In this document: piece after piece, positions 16,551 to 25,731 of the stretch
How positions within the stretch are numbered: position 1 is the first letter of the stretch
Layout of the letters: each line of letters opens with the position of its first letter
Assembly: GCA_028688145.1 (NCBI GenBank)
Contig: JAQTYU010000009.1
Location: 60,130-124,129, forward strand
Direction: 5' to 3'
Source: Thiotrichaceae bacterium
GTDB taxonomy: Bacteria > Pseudomonadota > Gammaproteobacteria > Beggiatoales > Beggiatoaceae
Length of the DNA stretch: 64,000 nucleotides
The notes under the pieces: model-generated
The model's input: only the letters and a program-made list of their open reading frames with translations
Database searches by the model: none
What the model was told of the DNA's origin: nothing
Program-made: the position numbers and the translations under genes

Positions 16551-19500
16551 TTACTGAATCGTCACTTCAATTCCATTTTGCAACTCGGTCATGAACAGCG
16601 TGCCATCCTCCAAACGATAGCCGAATACAATATTCAAGCCGCCCGTTGCAATAAAATGCCCCACAAACATTTCCAATTCATGCACCGATTCCAAAACTAC
16701 GCCCGTTTTAAAAGCGATTAAATTTACAGGGTTTTGATTCCAGAATAAAATCTTGCCCTGCTCGTCAGCGAGATAATGCGGTGGATTATTGCCCAGATTC
16801 GGTGAAATCTCAAAATAAGGTGAATATACGAATAAATCCACTTTTTGCCCAATATGTTCAGGTTCTGGGATAATTCTGCCACGCACGGACACGGGTTCAA
16901 TCAGTAATTGAGTGGCTTTTTGAACGTAAGCTTTACCGCTGACCGAAATGCCCCCATAAAAACGGCTGCGGGTAGTTTTGGTTTTTCCTGTGGCATCTAT
17001 GCCTAAAATCTTTTCTAAAACAGGTAAATAGGGATATTCTTGCAAGATTACACCGTCTTCTACAATCACATTTTTCCCAAAACGCACGCCAGAAAGCACA
17101 CTGCCATTTTTCACGATGACATTTTCCAAGAGCGCGGGCGCATTGGGATTACCTCGGATAACGCCTTGTAAAATCCCACCATTTAAGCTGCTGTCAGCGG
17201 CAAAGGTGACGTTTTCCAAATAGCCTTCAGCACTGCTATTGCGAATCTTGCCCGCTAAAATCCCGCCTTTGAGATAACGCCCTTTGAAATCAATATCACG
17301 GATAATTCCTTGATTTTCAATGTAACCTGTAATTATGCCGCCCGTAATTTCCCCTTTTGTGGTCACGCTGCTGTCAGAAACCCAGCCTTGATTCAGTAGT
17401 GGCGCGTCAATAACCGTGTTAGAAAGTTGTCCGTTGGCAGTGATTTCAGTAATGTTAGTTTTGACTTGTGCAGCATTGCACAGTGTATTTAACAATTTAT
17501 TGAAAAAACAGGGATTATTATCAGCATTGATATTTCCAATTTTCTCATTAGTTTGTATAATAGGTGCGATATTTTCAGATTTCAGAACAGGCTTTGAAAT
17601 TATCTGTTTTTCAAGCACTGTGGCAAGATTTTCAACAATCGGGGCAGCTTTCACCACCACAGGCGGCGGTTTTAAATCAAATTGCGCTGTGCAAATTTGG
17701 TCAGCATTTAAACTGAAATTTTGGGCGCAAGTTGCAGGAGTCCAAGCGATAAAAACTGAATTAATATCAGGCGTTACGCTTAATTGAATATTTGAACCTT
17801 CAGCATATTTTCCCGATGCTGTTCCTGAAATTATTCCTTTTCCTGTCCCCGATGTTTGCGCGGTAAATTGGTAATAAGTCACTTGTGGGATAACTTGGGG
17901 TTTTGCGACGACGGGCGCGGGTTTCAAATCAAACTGCGCGGTGCAAGTTGTGTCCGCATTGATATTAAATGTAGATGCACAAGTTTGAGGCTGCCAAGCT
18001 TTAAATTCTGAATTATTATCAGGACTTGCAGTCAAAGTAATCGTGCTGCCCTGTGAATAAATGCCTGCTTGCGTGCCTGTTAAAATTCCCTTGCCCGCGC
18101 CCGAAGTTTGCAGCGTCAATTTGTACGACGGCGCAACGTAAGCCACGGCAGGCGTGTCATTGTCGGTAATCGCAATTTTTATGCTGGGAATTGCCAAATT
18201 ATCAGGATAACCCGCGCCATCGCCTGCATTAATTTTATGTTCAAGATTAAGCCTGCGATTGCCTTGGTTTTGCGTGTCATCAACGGCGGCAAGTTTCACG
18301 ATTTGCGGCGTATTCCAATTTGTCGGGGTAAATATCAAACTGGTGGGATTGGTCGTAATTTGCGATTTTTGTGTGATACTAAGCGTAATATTTTCAGCAG
18401 GTTGGCTTGCTAATTTCACACTATAACTGTCATTTGCGCCTTCCGTCAGCGTTAAGTTATCGCGACTAAAAATAACTTGCGTCACCTTGAGTTCTTGGGT
18501 TTGGCTGGCAGCAGAATAATTGCTGTCGCTCGCATAAGTGGCGGTCAAAATTTTCACCCCCGAACTGCTCGGAATCAAATTACACATCCCCACGGCAAGG
18601 CTTGCGTGGCAACTATTCACCCCATCACTGACCGTGACTTCACCCGTTGGTAAACCTGTCGCTGTGAATTTAACCGTGAGCGCGTTCCCAAAAATCACAT
18701 AATTCGCGGTTTGACTCAAACTAATCACAGGGCTGCTTTTTTCAACATTTAACACACCATTTTCACAAGTTTCAATCACGTAGTTTTTTGCACTGCTGCC
18801 GCTGTTATCGCACACAATCAGATAATTACCCACGGGGCTGCTCGCATTAGCGGAGCTGTTAAATGTGGGTGGCGTTTCAATATTATTCTCGATTAAACCC
18901 GTATAACTGATTGTAAAAATGGGATTTACTTCGCCAAAAGCACGATTTTTATTATCGATTTTCGCGCTAATCGATTTTTTATGAACAAGGATAGTTTTGC
19001 TTAATTCTGAAGCGGCTTCGTAGCTGGTATTGCCTGCTTGATTCACGCTAATCTTGCAATCGCCCGCCGCCAAAATTTTTAAACTAGAATCAGTCACACT
19101 GCAAATTTCGGGCGTGCTGCTGGCAAAAATTAAAGGGTTATTTGAGCCGCCGCCTGTCGCAGTTAAATTAATTACCTTGTCGCCATAAGTTGCGCTGCTG
19201 GGCGGGTTAAATGCGGTAATGTTTTGGGGCAAAACACTGGGCAAGGTTGGGGCAAAATCTACTTGTAACTCAGGGTCTAATTCGCTTAATGCGGCAGTGC
19301 TTGAAATACTTTGTTCTGTGCTGCTGCGGGACGTTGTCCACGTTGTGGTGGCTTGATTATAATTGCCGAGCAGTTTGACGAAATATCCTGATTTTGGTAC
19401 AGGAAATAAATACGTATTTGTACCGTTGCCGAAAGTGCCTTGTGCGCTGTCGTAATGATCGTTGGTGGGCAAAGTGTAACCACCGCTTGCGGGTTTTGCT

Positions 19501-20084
19501 GTTCCCACCGTCGACCCAAAGAAAACCGCATCAATGGGAATAGTGCTGGCGGTGATGTTGCTGATGTCCATGTCGAACACGGCAAAACCATCTGCATTCG
19601 TGCCACCATTGCCCAACACTCCACTGGCATTTTTATTGCCAAAACGGTCGCCTGCGTTGTTACTGTTATCAATCGTTCGTAACCATTTCGCGCCAGAAAT
19701 ATCGGTGCTGCCACTGCCATTGATTAATTTACCTGCACCGCCCACATAAGCGAATTCTCCCGCCTGTATTGTGCCAGAAGTGATATTAAAACCGTAAGTT
19801 AGCCCCGCGCCTGTTATCCAACCGCTGCTTTTTGCTGTGCCATTGTTGGTAAAAACGACTGCGTAAGGCGTTGTAGAAAAATCAATCGTTTCAAGGGCAA
19901 GCAATTGAATATATTCGTATTGACTATCAGTGCTGGCAGGATTTGCCATGTAGCCTGCAATTAATAGTTTTGTGGCAGCAGCATAACTATTGGAAATAAA
20001 TAACATGCTGAGCAGACTGGGAAATAGGATTTTAAACAGCAGCTTTTCAATGACATTGACGCGTGGCGGTCGAATTGGAAACAT
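16551..20084 (-). CDS. Large secreted mosaic surface protein
   Basis: A 1177-residue exported protein. The ATG at 20084 is preferred over one nine codons upstream because AAAGGTAGG precedes it. A signal peptide ends near ISNSYA. The N-terminal 250 residues resemble a lamin-tail-like surface domain (LLIAGYMANP, YIQLLALE). Next come Ig-like and MBG-type modules, a Calx-beta-like stretch, and two InlB-type repeats (LQTSGAGKGILTGTQAGIYS and TSGTGKGIISG) each with one Cys pair. The last 250 residues are rich in short beta-helix-like turns (GGILAGKIRN, ALLENVIVKN). No anchor or sorting signal is obvious. A role in adhesion or cell envelope display is inference. Confidence 0.75.
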   Translation of the reverse strand: MFPIRPPRVNVIEKLLFKILFPSLLSMLFISNSYAAATKLLIAGYMANPASTDSQYEYIQLLALETIDFSTTPYAVVFTNNGTAKSSGWITGAGLTYGFNITSGTIQAGEFAYVGGAGKLINGSGSTDISGAKWLRTIDNSNNAGDRFGNKNASGVLGNGGTNADGFAVFDMDISNITASTIPIDAVFFGSTVGTAKPASGGYTLPTNDHYDSAQGTFGNGTNTYLFPVPKSGYFVKLLGNYNQATTTWTTSRSSTEQSISSTAALSELDPELQVDFAPTLPSVLPQNITAFNPPSSATYGDKVINLTATGGGSNNPLIFASSTPEICSVTDSSLKILAAGDCKISVNQAGNTSYEAASELSKTILVHKKSISAKIDNKNRAFGEVNPIFTISYTGLIENNIETPPTFNSSANASSPVGNYLIVCDNSGSSAKNYVIETCENGVLNVEKSSPVISLSQTANYVIFGNALTVKFTATGLPTGEVTVSDGVNSCHASLAVGMCNLIPSSSGVKILTATYASDSNYSAASQTQELKVTQVIFSRDNLTLTEGANDSYSVKLASQPAENITLSITQKSQITTNPTSLIFTPTNWNTPQIVKLAAVDDTQNQGNRRLNLEHKINAGDGAGYPDNLAIPSIKIAITDNDTPAVAYVAPSYKLTLQTSGAGKGILTGTQAGIYSQGSTITLTASPDNNSEFKAWQPQTCASTFNINADTTCTAQFDLKPAPVVAKPQVIPQVTYYQFTAQTSGTGKGIISGTASGKYAEGSNIQLSVTPDINSVFIAWTPATCAQNFSLNADQICTAQFDLKPPPVVVKAAPIVENLATVLEKQIISKPVLKSENIAPIIQTNEKIGNINADNNPCFFNKLLNTLCNAAQVKTNITEITANGQLSNTVIDAPLLNQGWVSDSSVTTKGEITGGIITGYIENQGIIRDIDFKGRYLKGGILAGKIRNSSAEGYLENVTFAADSSLNGGILQGVIRGNPNAPALLENVIVKNGSVLSGVRFGKNVIVEDGVILQEYPYLPVLEKILGIDATGKTKTTRSRFYGGISVSGKAYVQKATQLLIEPVSVRGRIIPEPEHIGQKVDLFVYSPYFEISPNLGNNPPHYLADEQGKILFWNQNPVNLIAFKTGVVLESVHELEMFVGHFIATGGLNIVFGYRLEDGTLFMTELQNGIEVTIQ

Positions 20085-20274
20085 ATTTATACCTACCTTT
20101 GGTGATTTCATGATTACGCCTATGTTTCTAGGCTAATACTAACCAAATCAAAATATTAGGCTACAATTGCCAATATCATATATTTAACATGGTTAATCAT
20201 GACAAGATAAACATAAATACACGCATTGTCTATGATGTTTTAAGGGTTTTAAAAAATAAATCGGCGAAAATGAA

Positions 20275-20308
20275 AAGACCTTCCACTTATGAAAACGTAG
20301 AAGGTCTT
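20275..20308 (-). terminator. Terminator after the reductase-like gene
   Basis: AAGACCTTC (20275-20283) and GAAGGTCTT (20300-20308) form a 9-bp stem. Read on the minus strand it is followed by TTTTCATTTT, as expected for transcription of the relA unit. Confidence 0.6.
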
Positions 20309-20359
20309 AAATGCGAGAGTGCGTTATAACTATTTGCTGATTTATCAAATAATTATCTG

Positions 20360-21034
20360 TTAAATGTTCTGAAAAGGCACAGCATAACGCGCTGCTAATT
20401 GTGCTAATTCGTTTAGAAATTCAGGCTTGCCCGCTGCAATAATTTCAACTTGCTGTAAAGTTTCGGCTTGTAATTGCGCCAACCAATGCGCCGCTAATTC
20501 AGTCACACTGCCCTCAAAACACCCCACTGCATCTTCAGTGCTTGCCAAACGGCTGGCGATTTTCCAATCTTCCAAAAGCGGAATGGCAGCAATCACACCC
20601 GCAGGCATTCCCTTTAAATAAATCTGCGAAGGACGTGGTGCAAATGGCAAACTTTCCGCACTCAGCAACACCAAAGGCTGAAATGCAGCTTGATTTTTAA
20701 GCGACTCTGCCAGGACAATTAAACTCGCACTACCAATCCCATCGCCAACTAATAAGGGTAAAGCACGCTGTACTTGCAAGTGTGCACCCTGACAAGCAAG
20801 AATTTCCACAGTTGGCGGTAAATCTTGCCACACAGGCGGGCGGTGCATAATTCCTTCAATCCAATCAGCTTTAGTTCGCATCAAAACCAGAGCGTGCATT
20901 TTTCCGCCCAGTGAAATTTGCAAGGTGTGACCTGCTGTAAACTCGGGAATTTCATGAGGCAGATTAAGCCGCAAAATCACATGATTTTCACTGAGTTCGC
21001 ACTGCGCCACACTGACTGCTAAAGGATAAGGCAT
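20360..21034 (-). CDS. Ferredoxin-reductase-like protein, truncated relative to PyrK-type subunits
   Basis: A 224-residue protein with the layout of a flavin/NAD reductase: an N-terminal barrel (EFTAGHTLQISLGG), a nucleotide-binding segment (LPLLVGDGIGSASLIVLAES), and a GCFEGSVTELAAHW segment like that of dihydroorotate dehydrogenase electron-transfer subunits. The C-terminal [2Fe-2S] cysteines of PyrK are absent, and the RxYS/T flavin motif is not obvious. It starts 3 bases after the relA stop, so the pair is co-transcribed. Function is not assigned. Confidence 0.55.
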   Translation of the reverse strand: MPYPLAVSVAQCELSENHVILRLNLPHEIPEFTAGHTLQISLGGKMHALVLMRTKADWIEGIMHRPPVWQDLPPTVEILACQGAHLQVQRALPLLVGDGIGSASLIVLAESLKNQAAFQPLVLLSAESLPFAPRPSQIYLKGMPAGVIAAIPLLEDWKIASRLASTEDAVGCFEGSVTELAAHWLAQLQAETLQQVEIIAAGKPEFLNELAQLAARYAVPFQNI

Positions 21035-21037
21035 GGT

Positions 21038-23272
21038 TTAATTATCTTTACGATAAACGTTAGTCACATTACGCAGCGCATGAATTTTACGCAGCACGTC
21101 ACCCAATTGCTCCAAATTTTTAACTTCCACCGTGAGCAGCATTTTGACGGTATTATCTGCCTTATTGGTTGCGGTATTCGCGCTGAGAATATTCACTTTT
21201 TCATTGGCAGCCACCATGCAAATATCCCCCAGTAAAGCTGTGCGATCAAAGGCTTCCACATTAATACTGGCCGTATATAAACGTTGTTCCTGCGAACTGC
21301 CCCAACTGACTTGAATTAAGCGTTCATTCGCCTGTTCTTTCCAGCGCAACACATGATGACAATCCATGCGATGCACGACTACGCCATCGCCGACGGTGAT
21401 ATAGCCGATAATTTCATCATAAGGCACAGGATGACAACAGCCAGCGGCATGGGTTAATAAACCGCCAACCCCTTGAATATGAAAACCTTGTTCCACACCA
21501 ACCCGTGCGGGATCACGCGGGATAATGGTTGGTGGCGGTTCGGGTTCTTGAGGAAATACCAATTCGTTGACCACATTAATCACGCGATTAATGGTGATGT
21601 CGCCGCGCCCTAAAGCTGCATAAAGCTCGTTGACGGTTTGCACCCGCAATTTAGGCGCGACTTCTTCTAAATTTAAATGTGGCAGGTTTAAACGTTGCAA
21701 TTCACGGTGCAATTCTTGTTTGCCGTCTTCAATATGTTGTGGTGCTTCTTGTTTACGCAACCACGCTTTAATCCGATCCCGCACCCGATTGGTTTTAAAA
21801 TATTGCACCCGCGAATTTAACCAATCCCGATTCGGCTTTTCTTCCTTGCCTGCGAGAATATCGACGCGCTCAGTATTTTTTAAAACGTAAGTTAAAGGCA
21901 CAATACGCCCGTTGACTTTCGCGCCCCGACAGCGATGCCCTAAACTGGTGTGAATCGCGTAGGCGAAATCCAGCGGCGTTGAACCTTGCGGCAATTCAAT
22001 AATTTTGCCTTTTGGAGAAAGTACATAAATGGTCTCCTCTTCAATCATCTCCGCTTTGAAGAGCGTCAGAAAATTATCGGGACTGCTTGCCTCGCGAAAT
22101 TGCTGCACCATTTGCCGCCACCACGCAATTTTCTGCTCAAAATACGAGTCATAGCGCGTGCCTTCTTTATATCGCCAATGCGAGGCAATTCCTAATTCCG
22201 CATGGTGGTGCATGTCAAAAGTGCGAATCTGCACTTCAAAAATTTTCTGTTCCGCGCCCGTAACCGCGGTATGTAGCGATTGATAATTATTATTTTTTGG
22301 GTTGGCTATGTAATCATCTAATTCTTCAGGAATCGGCTGCCACTTATTATGCACAATGCCTAAAACGCGATAACATTCATCCACGGTTTTGACCAGCACC
22401 CGCACCGCACGTATGTCAAAAATCTGGTCGAAATTTAAGCCTTTACGCTTCATTTTCAGCCAGATGCTGTAAATATGTTTCGGTCGCCCTGTGAGTTCTG
22501 CCTGAATCCCTGCGCGTTTCAATTCTTGATCTAAATCATGAATCACATTTTTAATATAAATTTCGCGGTCAATACGTTTTTCATCGAGCAAACGTTTCAT
22601 GTATTGATACACGTCTGGTTCTAAATAACGCAGCGACAGGTCTTCTAATTCCCATTTAATCTGCCAAATTCCCAAACGATTGGCGAGCGGCGCGAACAAA
22701 TCCAAAGTTTCCCGTGCAATGCGAATTTGCTGTTCACGGGGATGAAAACGCAAAGCACGCATATTGTCGAGACGGTTGGCGAGTTTAATCAGCACCACGC
22801 GCACATCTTTGGCAATATCGACCAGCATTTTGCGCCATTGTTCAAGACGCGCCATCGCTTCTTCGGGGGCTTCAGCCGATTGCTGGATGACGGCATTGAG
22901 TTCTTCCAATACCTTCATCTGGCTGACACCTTCCACCAAATCGGCAACGGTCTGCCCAAATTGCTCGCGAATACATTCCACGGTAATTTTTGGGTGTCCG
23001 AGTGCGTCATGCAGCACCGCTGCGATCAAGACTTCGGTATCCAGTCCTAAATCAGACAGAATATCCGCGACCGTAATCACATGAACTAAATACGGTTCGC
23101 CAGAAACGCGGGTTTCATCGCGGTGCACTTCTGCGGCGAATTGACAGGCTTTCTGAAGGGATTCTTGTTCGGCGGGTGTTTTGCCACGTCCAATGCGCTT
23201 TACCCACAGGCTAGCATCGCTGAGACCTGTGGCAGCATCGGGATATAAAACAGGGTCTTTAGTATTCACCAT
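21038..23272 (-). CDS. relA: GTP pyrophosphokinase RelA
   Basis: A 744-residue long RSH protein that makes (p)ppGpp on stalled ribosomes. Domain order is HD-like (residues about 40-190), synthetase (DIRAVRVLV, NPKNNNYQSLHTAV), TGS (YVLSPKGKIIELPQGSTPLD), helical and zinc-finger-like (HAAGCCHPVPYD), then ACT (TASINVEAFDRTALLGDI). In the HD domain the H-D pair remains (LHDALGHPK) but the ED dyad needed for hydrolysis is missing, so it should be synthetase only, as in E. coli RelA. A separate SpoT is expected elsewhere in the genome. Confidence 0.95.
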   Translation of the reverse strand: MVNTKDPVLYPDAATGLSDASLWVKRIGRGKTPAEQESLQKACQFAAEVHRDETRVSGEPYLVHVITVADILSDLGLDTEVLIAAVLHDALGHPKITVECIREQFGQTVADLVEGVSQMKVLEELNAVIQQSAEAPEEAMARLEQWRKMLVDIAKDVRVVLIKLANRLDNMRALRFHPREQQIRIARETLDLFAPLANRLGIWQIKWELEDLSLRYLEPDVYQYMKRLLDEKRIDREIYIKNVIHDLDQELKRAGIQAELTGRPKHIYSIWLKMKRKGLNFDQIFDIRAVRVLVKTVDECYRVLGIVHNKWQPIPEELDDYIANPKNNNYQSLHTAVTGAEQKIFEVQIRTFDMHHHAELGIASHWRYKEGTRYDSYFEQKIAWWRQMVQQFREASSPDNFLTLFKAEMIEEETIYVLSPKGKIIELPQGSTPLDFAYAIHTSLGHRCRGAKVNGRIVPLTYVLKNTERVDILAGKEEKPNRDWLNSRVQYFKTNRVRDRIKAWLRKQEAPQHIEDGKQELHRELQRLNLPHLNLEEVAPKLRVQTVNELYAALGRGDITINRVINVVNELVFPQEPEPPPTIIPRDPARVGVEQGFHIQGVGGLLTHAAGCCHPVPYDEIIGYITVGDGVVVHRMDCHHVLRWKEQANERLIQVSWGSSQEQRLYTASINVEAFDRTALLGDICMVAANEKVNILSANTATNKADNTVKMLLTVEVKNLEQLGDVLRKIHALRNVTNVYRKDN

Positions 23273-23717
23273 CGTAAGCGACTCTCTAGGTCAGTACGGA
23301 ATGACGATGCGATACATCGACATGCCTTGGGATGCGAGATGGTGCGGAGGTTTATCAAAATTCAAGATTACTATCATTATAGTGGATTAAAATGAGGACG
23401 CAGTGAATTAAACAACGCTGGCTTGATACTCAAAATCGTTTGAGGCGCGTAAAATAGCTGAGTATAGATTAGCGTATAGTAGGGGTATTACTAAAAAGTT
23501 GCGCCATTATCTTATTTTTTAAGAAAAAATACAATTTATCTCGCATAAATCCTGATTATTCATATAATTAATATATTTTTACACTATATAGATATAACCC
23601 AATAATTTTTATGTAAAATACAATCATTATTAACAAATTAAAAGCAGATTTATAAGACGACATTTTTTATATTCAAAACTACTAAAATCTTATTCTTATG
23701 TTTGATAGGTAATAATA
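23273..23717. other. AT-rich intergenic gap upstream of rnfE
   Basis: This 445-base stretch separates relA from the divergent rnfE gene and holds no gene that I can support. The half next to rnfE is very AT-rich with many TATA-like hexamers, as expected for promoter DNA. No repeat or hairpin of note is visible. Confidence 0.6.
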
Positions 23718-24401
23718 ATGCGTTACCAGCAGATTATTTATGATGGTTTGTGGCGAAATAACACAGGCTTTGTGCAATTATTGGGTTTATGTCCTTTGTT
23801 GGCAGTTTCTAGCTCGGTAATTAATGGCTTAGGCATGGGGCTGGCGACAACTTTGGTGCTGGCAAGCTGTAATCTGGCAGTGTCATCAGTGCGCCATTGG
23901 ATTCCAAATGAAGTACGAATTCCAATTTTTGTGCTGTTAATCGCTGCCATTGTCACCGCAATAGAATTACTAATGAAAGCATTTTATTATGATCTTTATA
24001 TGGTTTTAGGGATTTTTATTCCCTTGATTGTGACTAACTGTGCAGTGATTGGGCGTGCCGAAGCCTTTGCTTCAAAAAACGTGCCGCTTGCCTCTTTGTT
24101 GGATGGCATTATGGTCGGTTTAGGATTTACCCTTGCCTTGGTGTTGTTGGGCGGAATGCGGGAATTATTGGGACATGGTACTTTATTCGCGCAAGCAGAA
24201 TTGATGTTTGGGCAGTTAGGAAAATCTTTCAGTCTGAGTTTTGGGGATAATTACAAAGGTTTCTTGTTGGCTATTTTACCGCCTGGCGCGTTCTTTTGTT
24301 TGGGTTTATTAATTGCGGGCAAAAATTGGCTGGATGCGCGGGCAACAGTTTCGCAGCCCTTGTATTTCAAAGAAGCTGTGACTACACCCCCAAGCTCTTA
24401 A
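23718..24401 (+). CDS. rnfE: Electron transport complex subunit RnfE/RsxE, orphan
   Basis: A 227-residue six-helix membrane protein. Diagnostic stretches are IYDGLWRNNTGFVQLLGLCP at the start, LMKAFYYDLYMVLGIFIPLIVTNC in the middle, and GGMRELLGHGTLF. RnfE is one of six subunits that couple ferredoxin/NADH electron flow to ion pumping, or reduce SoxR in the Rsx role. The other subunits (A, B, C, D, G) are not beside it, although rnfE normally ends an rnfABCDGE operon. It is followed at once by decayed insertion sequences, so rearrangement may have detached it. Confidence 0.9.
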   Translation: MRYQQIIYDGLWRNNTGFVQLLGLCPLLAVSSSVINGLGMGLATTLVLASCNLAVSSVRHWIPNEVRIPIFVLLIAAIVTAIELLMKAFYYDLYMVLGIFIPLIVTNCAVIGRAEAFASKNVPLASLLDGIMVGLGFTLALVLLGGMRELLGHGTLFAQAELMFGQLGKSFSLSFGDNYKGFLLAILPPGAFFCLGLLIAGKNWLDARATVSQPLYFKEAVTTPPSS

Positions 24402-24423
24402 ACATTAAACCAAACCCCTAGTC

Positions 24424-24826
24424 ATCTTTATAGAACCGATTTGAAGTCTTGTGTAAGATGTAAAAGATGAGGGATAGAGAATCAAAGCGAGATAAAATGA
24501 GTCCTTATTCAAGTAGTCTGAACGATGCAGAGTGGGCAGTCGTTGAAATCTTGTTAAATGAATTATTACCCAAGAAAAAACAAACTTGTCCTCAGAAATG
24601 GGGCTATTAGCGGTGGATAAGTTTAGGCTTTCCCTTGTTCACGCACTGTACAAAAGCCAATATTAGTGATGACGTAGGTTTGATTGAGATGTTCAAGCAG
24701 CCCCTCGATTATTTCCTTTGAGCGCAGTCTTGAGAACGCTAATACCAAACTCAAACTGTGCTTTATCAGGCTTATCATTAAACAACTCGCTTCTCTTTAA
24801 AAATTCCAAATCGGTTCTATAAAGAT
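24424..24826. mobile_element. Remnant of an IS5-like insertion sequence with 20-bp terminal inverted repeats
   Basis: The left end ATCTTTATAGAACCGATTTG (24424-24443) recurs exactly inverted at 24807-24826. Between them lie about 400 bases holding three pieces of one transposase. A full element of this type is about 800-900 bp, so roughly half is gone. It cannot move by itself. It abuts the IS1-like remnant on its right. Confidence 0.8.
24497..24800 (+). pseudogene. IS5-family transposase, internally deleted
   Basis: The first 37 codons read as a normal start (MSPYSSSLNDAEWAVVEILL) and stop at 24610. After a deletion, another frame reads GFPLFTHCTKANISDD and MFKQPLDYF, the conserved DDE-domain segment that follows the catalytic region. 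After a second deletion, ANTKLKLCFIRLIIKQL matches the usual C-terminus and ends at the stop at 24798. The three pieces keep the family's order but the catalytic core is lost. Confidence 0.8.
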
Positions 24827-24830
24827 AAAC

Positions 24831-25446
24831 TCAAGCCATCACCATTTGCCCATCATTCAAAACCAGGTAGTGTTCAAGAAGCAGTGATTTGTTGTAATGG
24901 TTAATGAAATAAATGATAGCTCCGATATGATTTTCTAACTTCTTGGAGACAGATAAAGTTTTTCTCACTAACCGACTCACTCGCTGTCTTAACGTATTGT
25001 TAAATCGCTCAATATGATTGGTGAGTCCTGTCTCTTTCCCAACAGCTTTATGGCGTTTACTAGGGAAGACTTTCTTATACGCCGCCCAGAAATCGGTGTA
25101 ACACACGGCACATTGCGGGGAGCGAGTCCCATCGTGAGTCTTTGTCCAAGGCTAACCATATCCACACTTTCTCTTGAGACTTTCCTACAAATGACCACAT
25201 CTCATCGCATTCTAAACACAACTTCCCTTTTTTTTTACAGGCTGTGACACGGGCTATCCCTCTCAGAGACAGCTTCTCTTTTAACAACTTATCTATCTGC
25301 GCCCATGTTTCTTGGCTTATGTATTTTTTGGTAGGATGCTCTACAAAATGGCGACTGCACTCTCGGCATTTATAGTTTTGTGTATCTGAGCGGTTTTTTC
25401 CATATTTCACTACGTGCGGCGCTTTACAATGAGGGCAAGTCAGCAT
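24831..25446 (-). pseudogene. IS1-family transposase, frameshifted by an internal deletion
   Basis: The N-terminal part (25446 down to about 25110) has the zinc-finger-like CPHCKAPHVVKYGKNRSDTQ, then CRECSRHF, and the catalytic start LECDEMWSFVGKSQEKVWIW. The C-terminal part in another frame (25106 to 24831) has CYTDFWAAYKKVFPSKRH and TNHIERFNNTLRQRVSRLVR. Between ALDKDSR and SLPAMC the GD-containing segment of IS1 transposases is missing, together with a frame change. The enzyme is therefore inactive. Confidence 0.85.
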
Positions 25447-25510
25447 TTTAGCTTCTCTTCTATAATCGCCAGTTTTCTTATTTTAATATCACTGCCTCTT
25501 GTGCACTACC
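24866..25510. mobile_element. Decayed IS1-like insertion sequence
   Basis: Imperfect terminal inverted repeats bound the element: GGTAGTGTTCAAGAAGCAGT at 24866-24885, with the inverted form of GGTAGTGCACAAGAGGCAGT ending at 25510. They differ at three of the first 20 positions. The transposase frame reads through the left end, where it gains a short non-IS tail. No convincing target duplication flanks it. It lies 40 bases from the IS5-like remnant, so this spot has taken at least two insertions. Confidence 0.75.
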
Positions 25511-25731
25511 AAAATTATGTCATTGAAGTGTGAAAACTTGATGGCGAATTTGCTGAATAAATTGCACTAATAGATGTGGGAGTTTTAGATATTTTAAATG
25601 TCATATAATTTCATCAAACAATTCACATTCGGATGTTATCATGCACGGCAGGCTTGCAACATAGAGCGTGCTCTAAAAGCCCTAATCCCGCGCGCACGCG
25701 CCCTATCAGTTTATATAACACGGTGAATCTT

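Noticed and set aside
25633..25731. Upstream extension of the ParA-like frame
   Set aside because: The added residues are arginine- and proline-rich and not ATPase-like; the P-loop protein starts naturally at the ATG at 25732.
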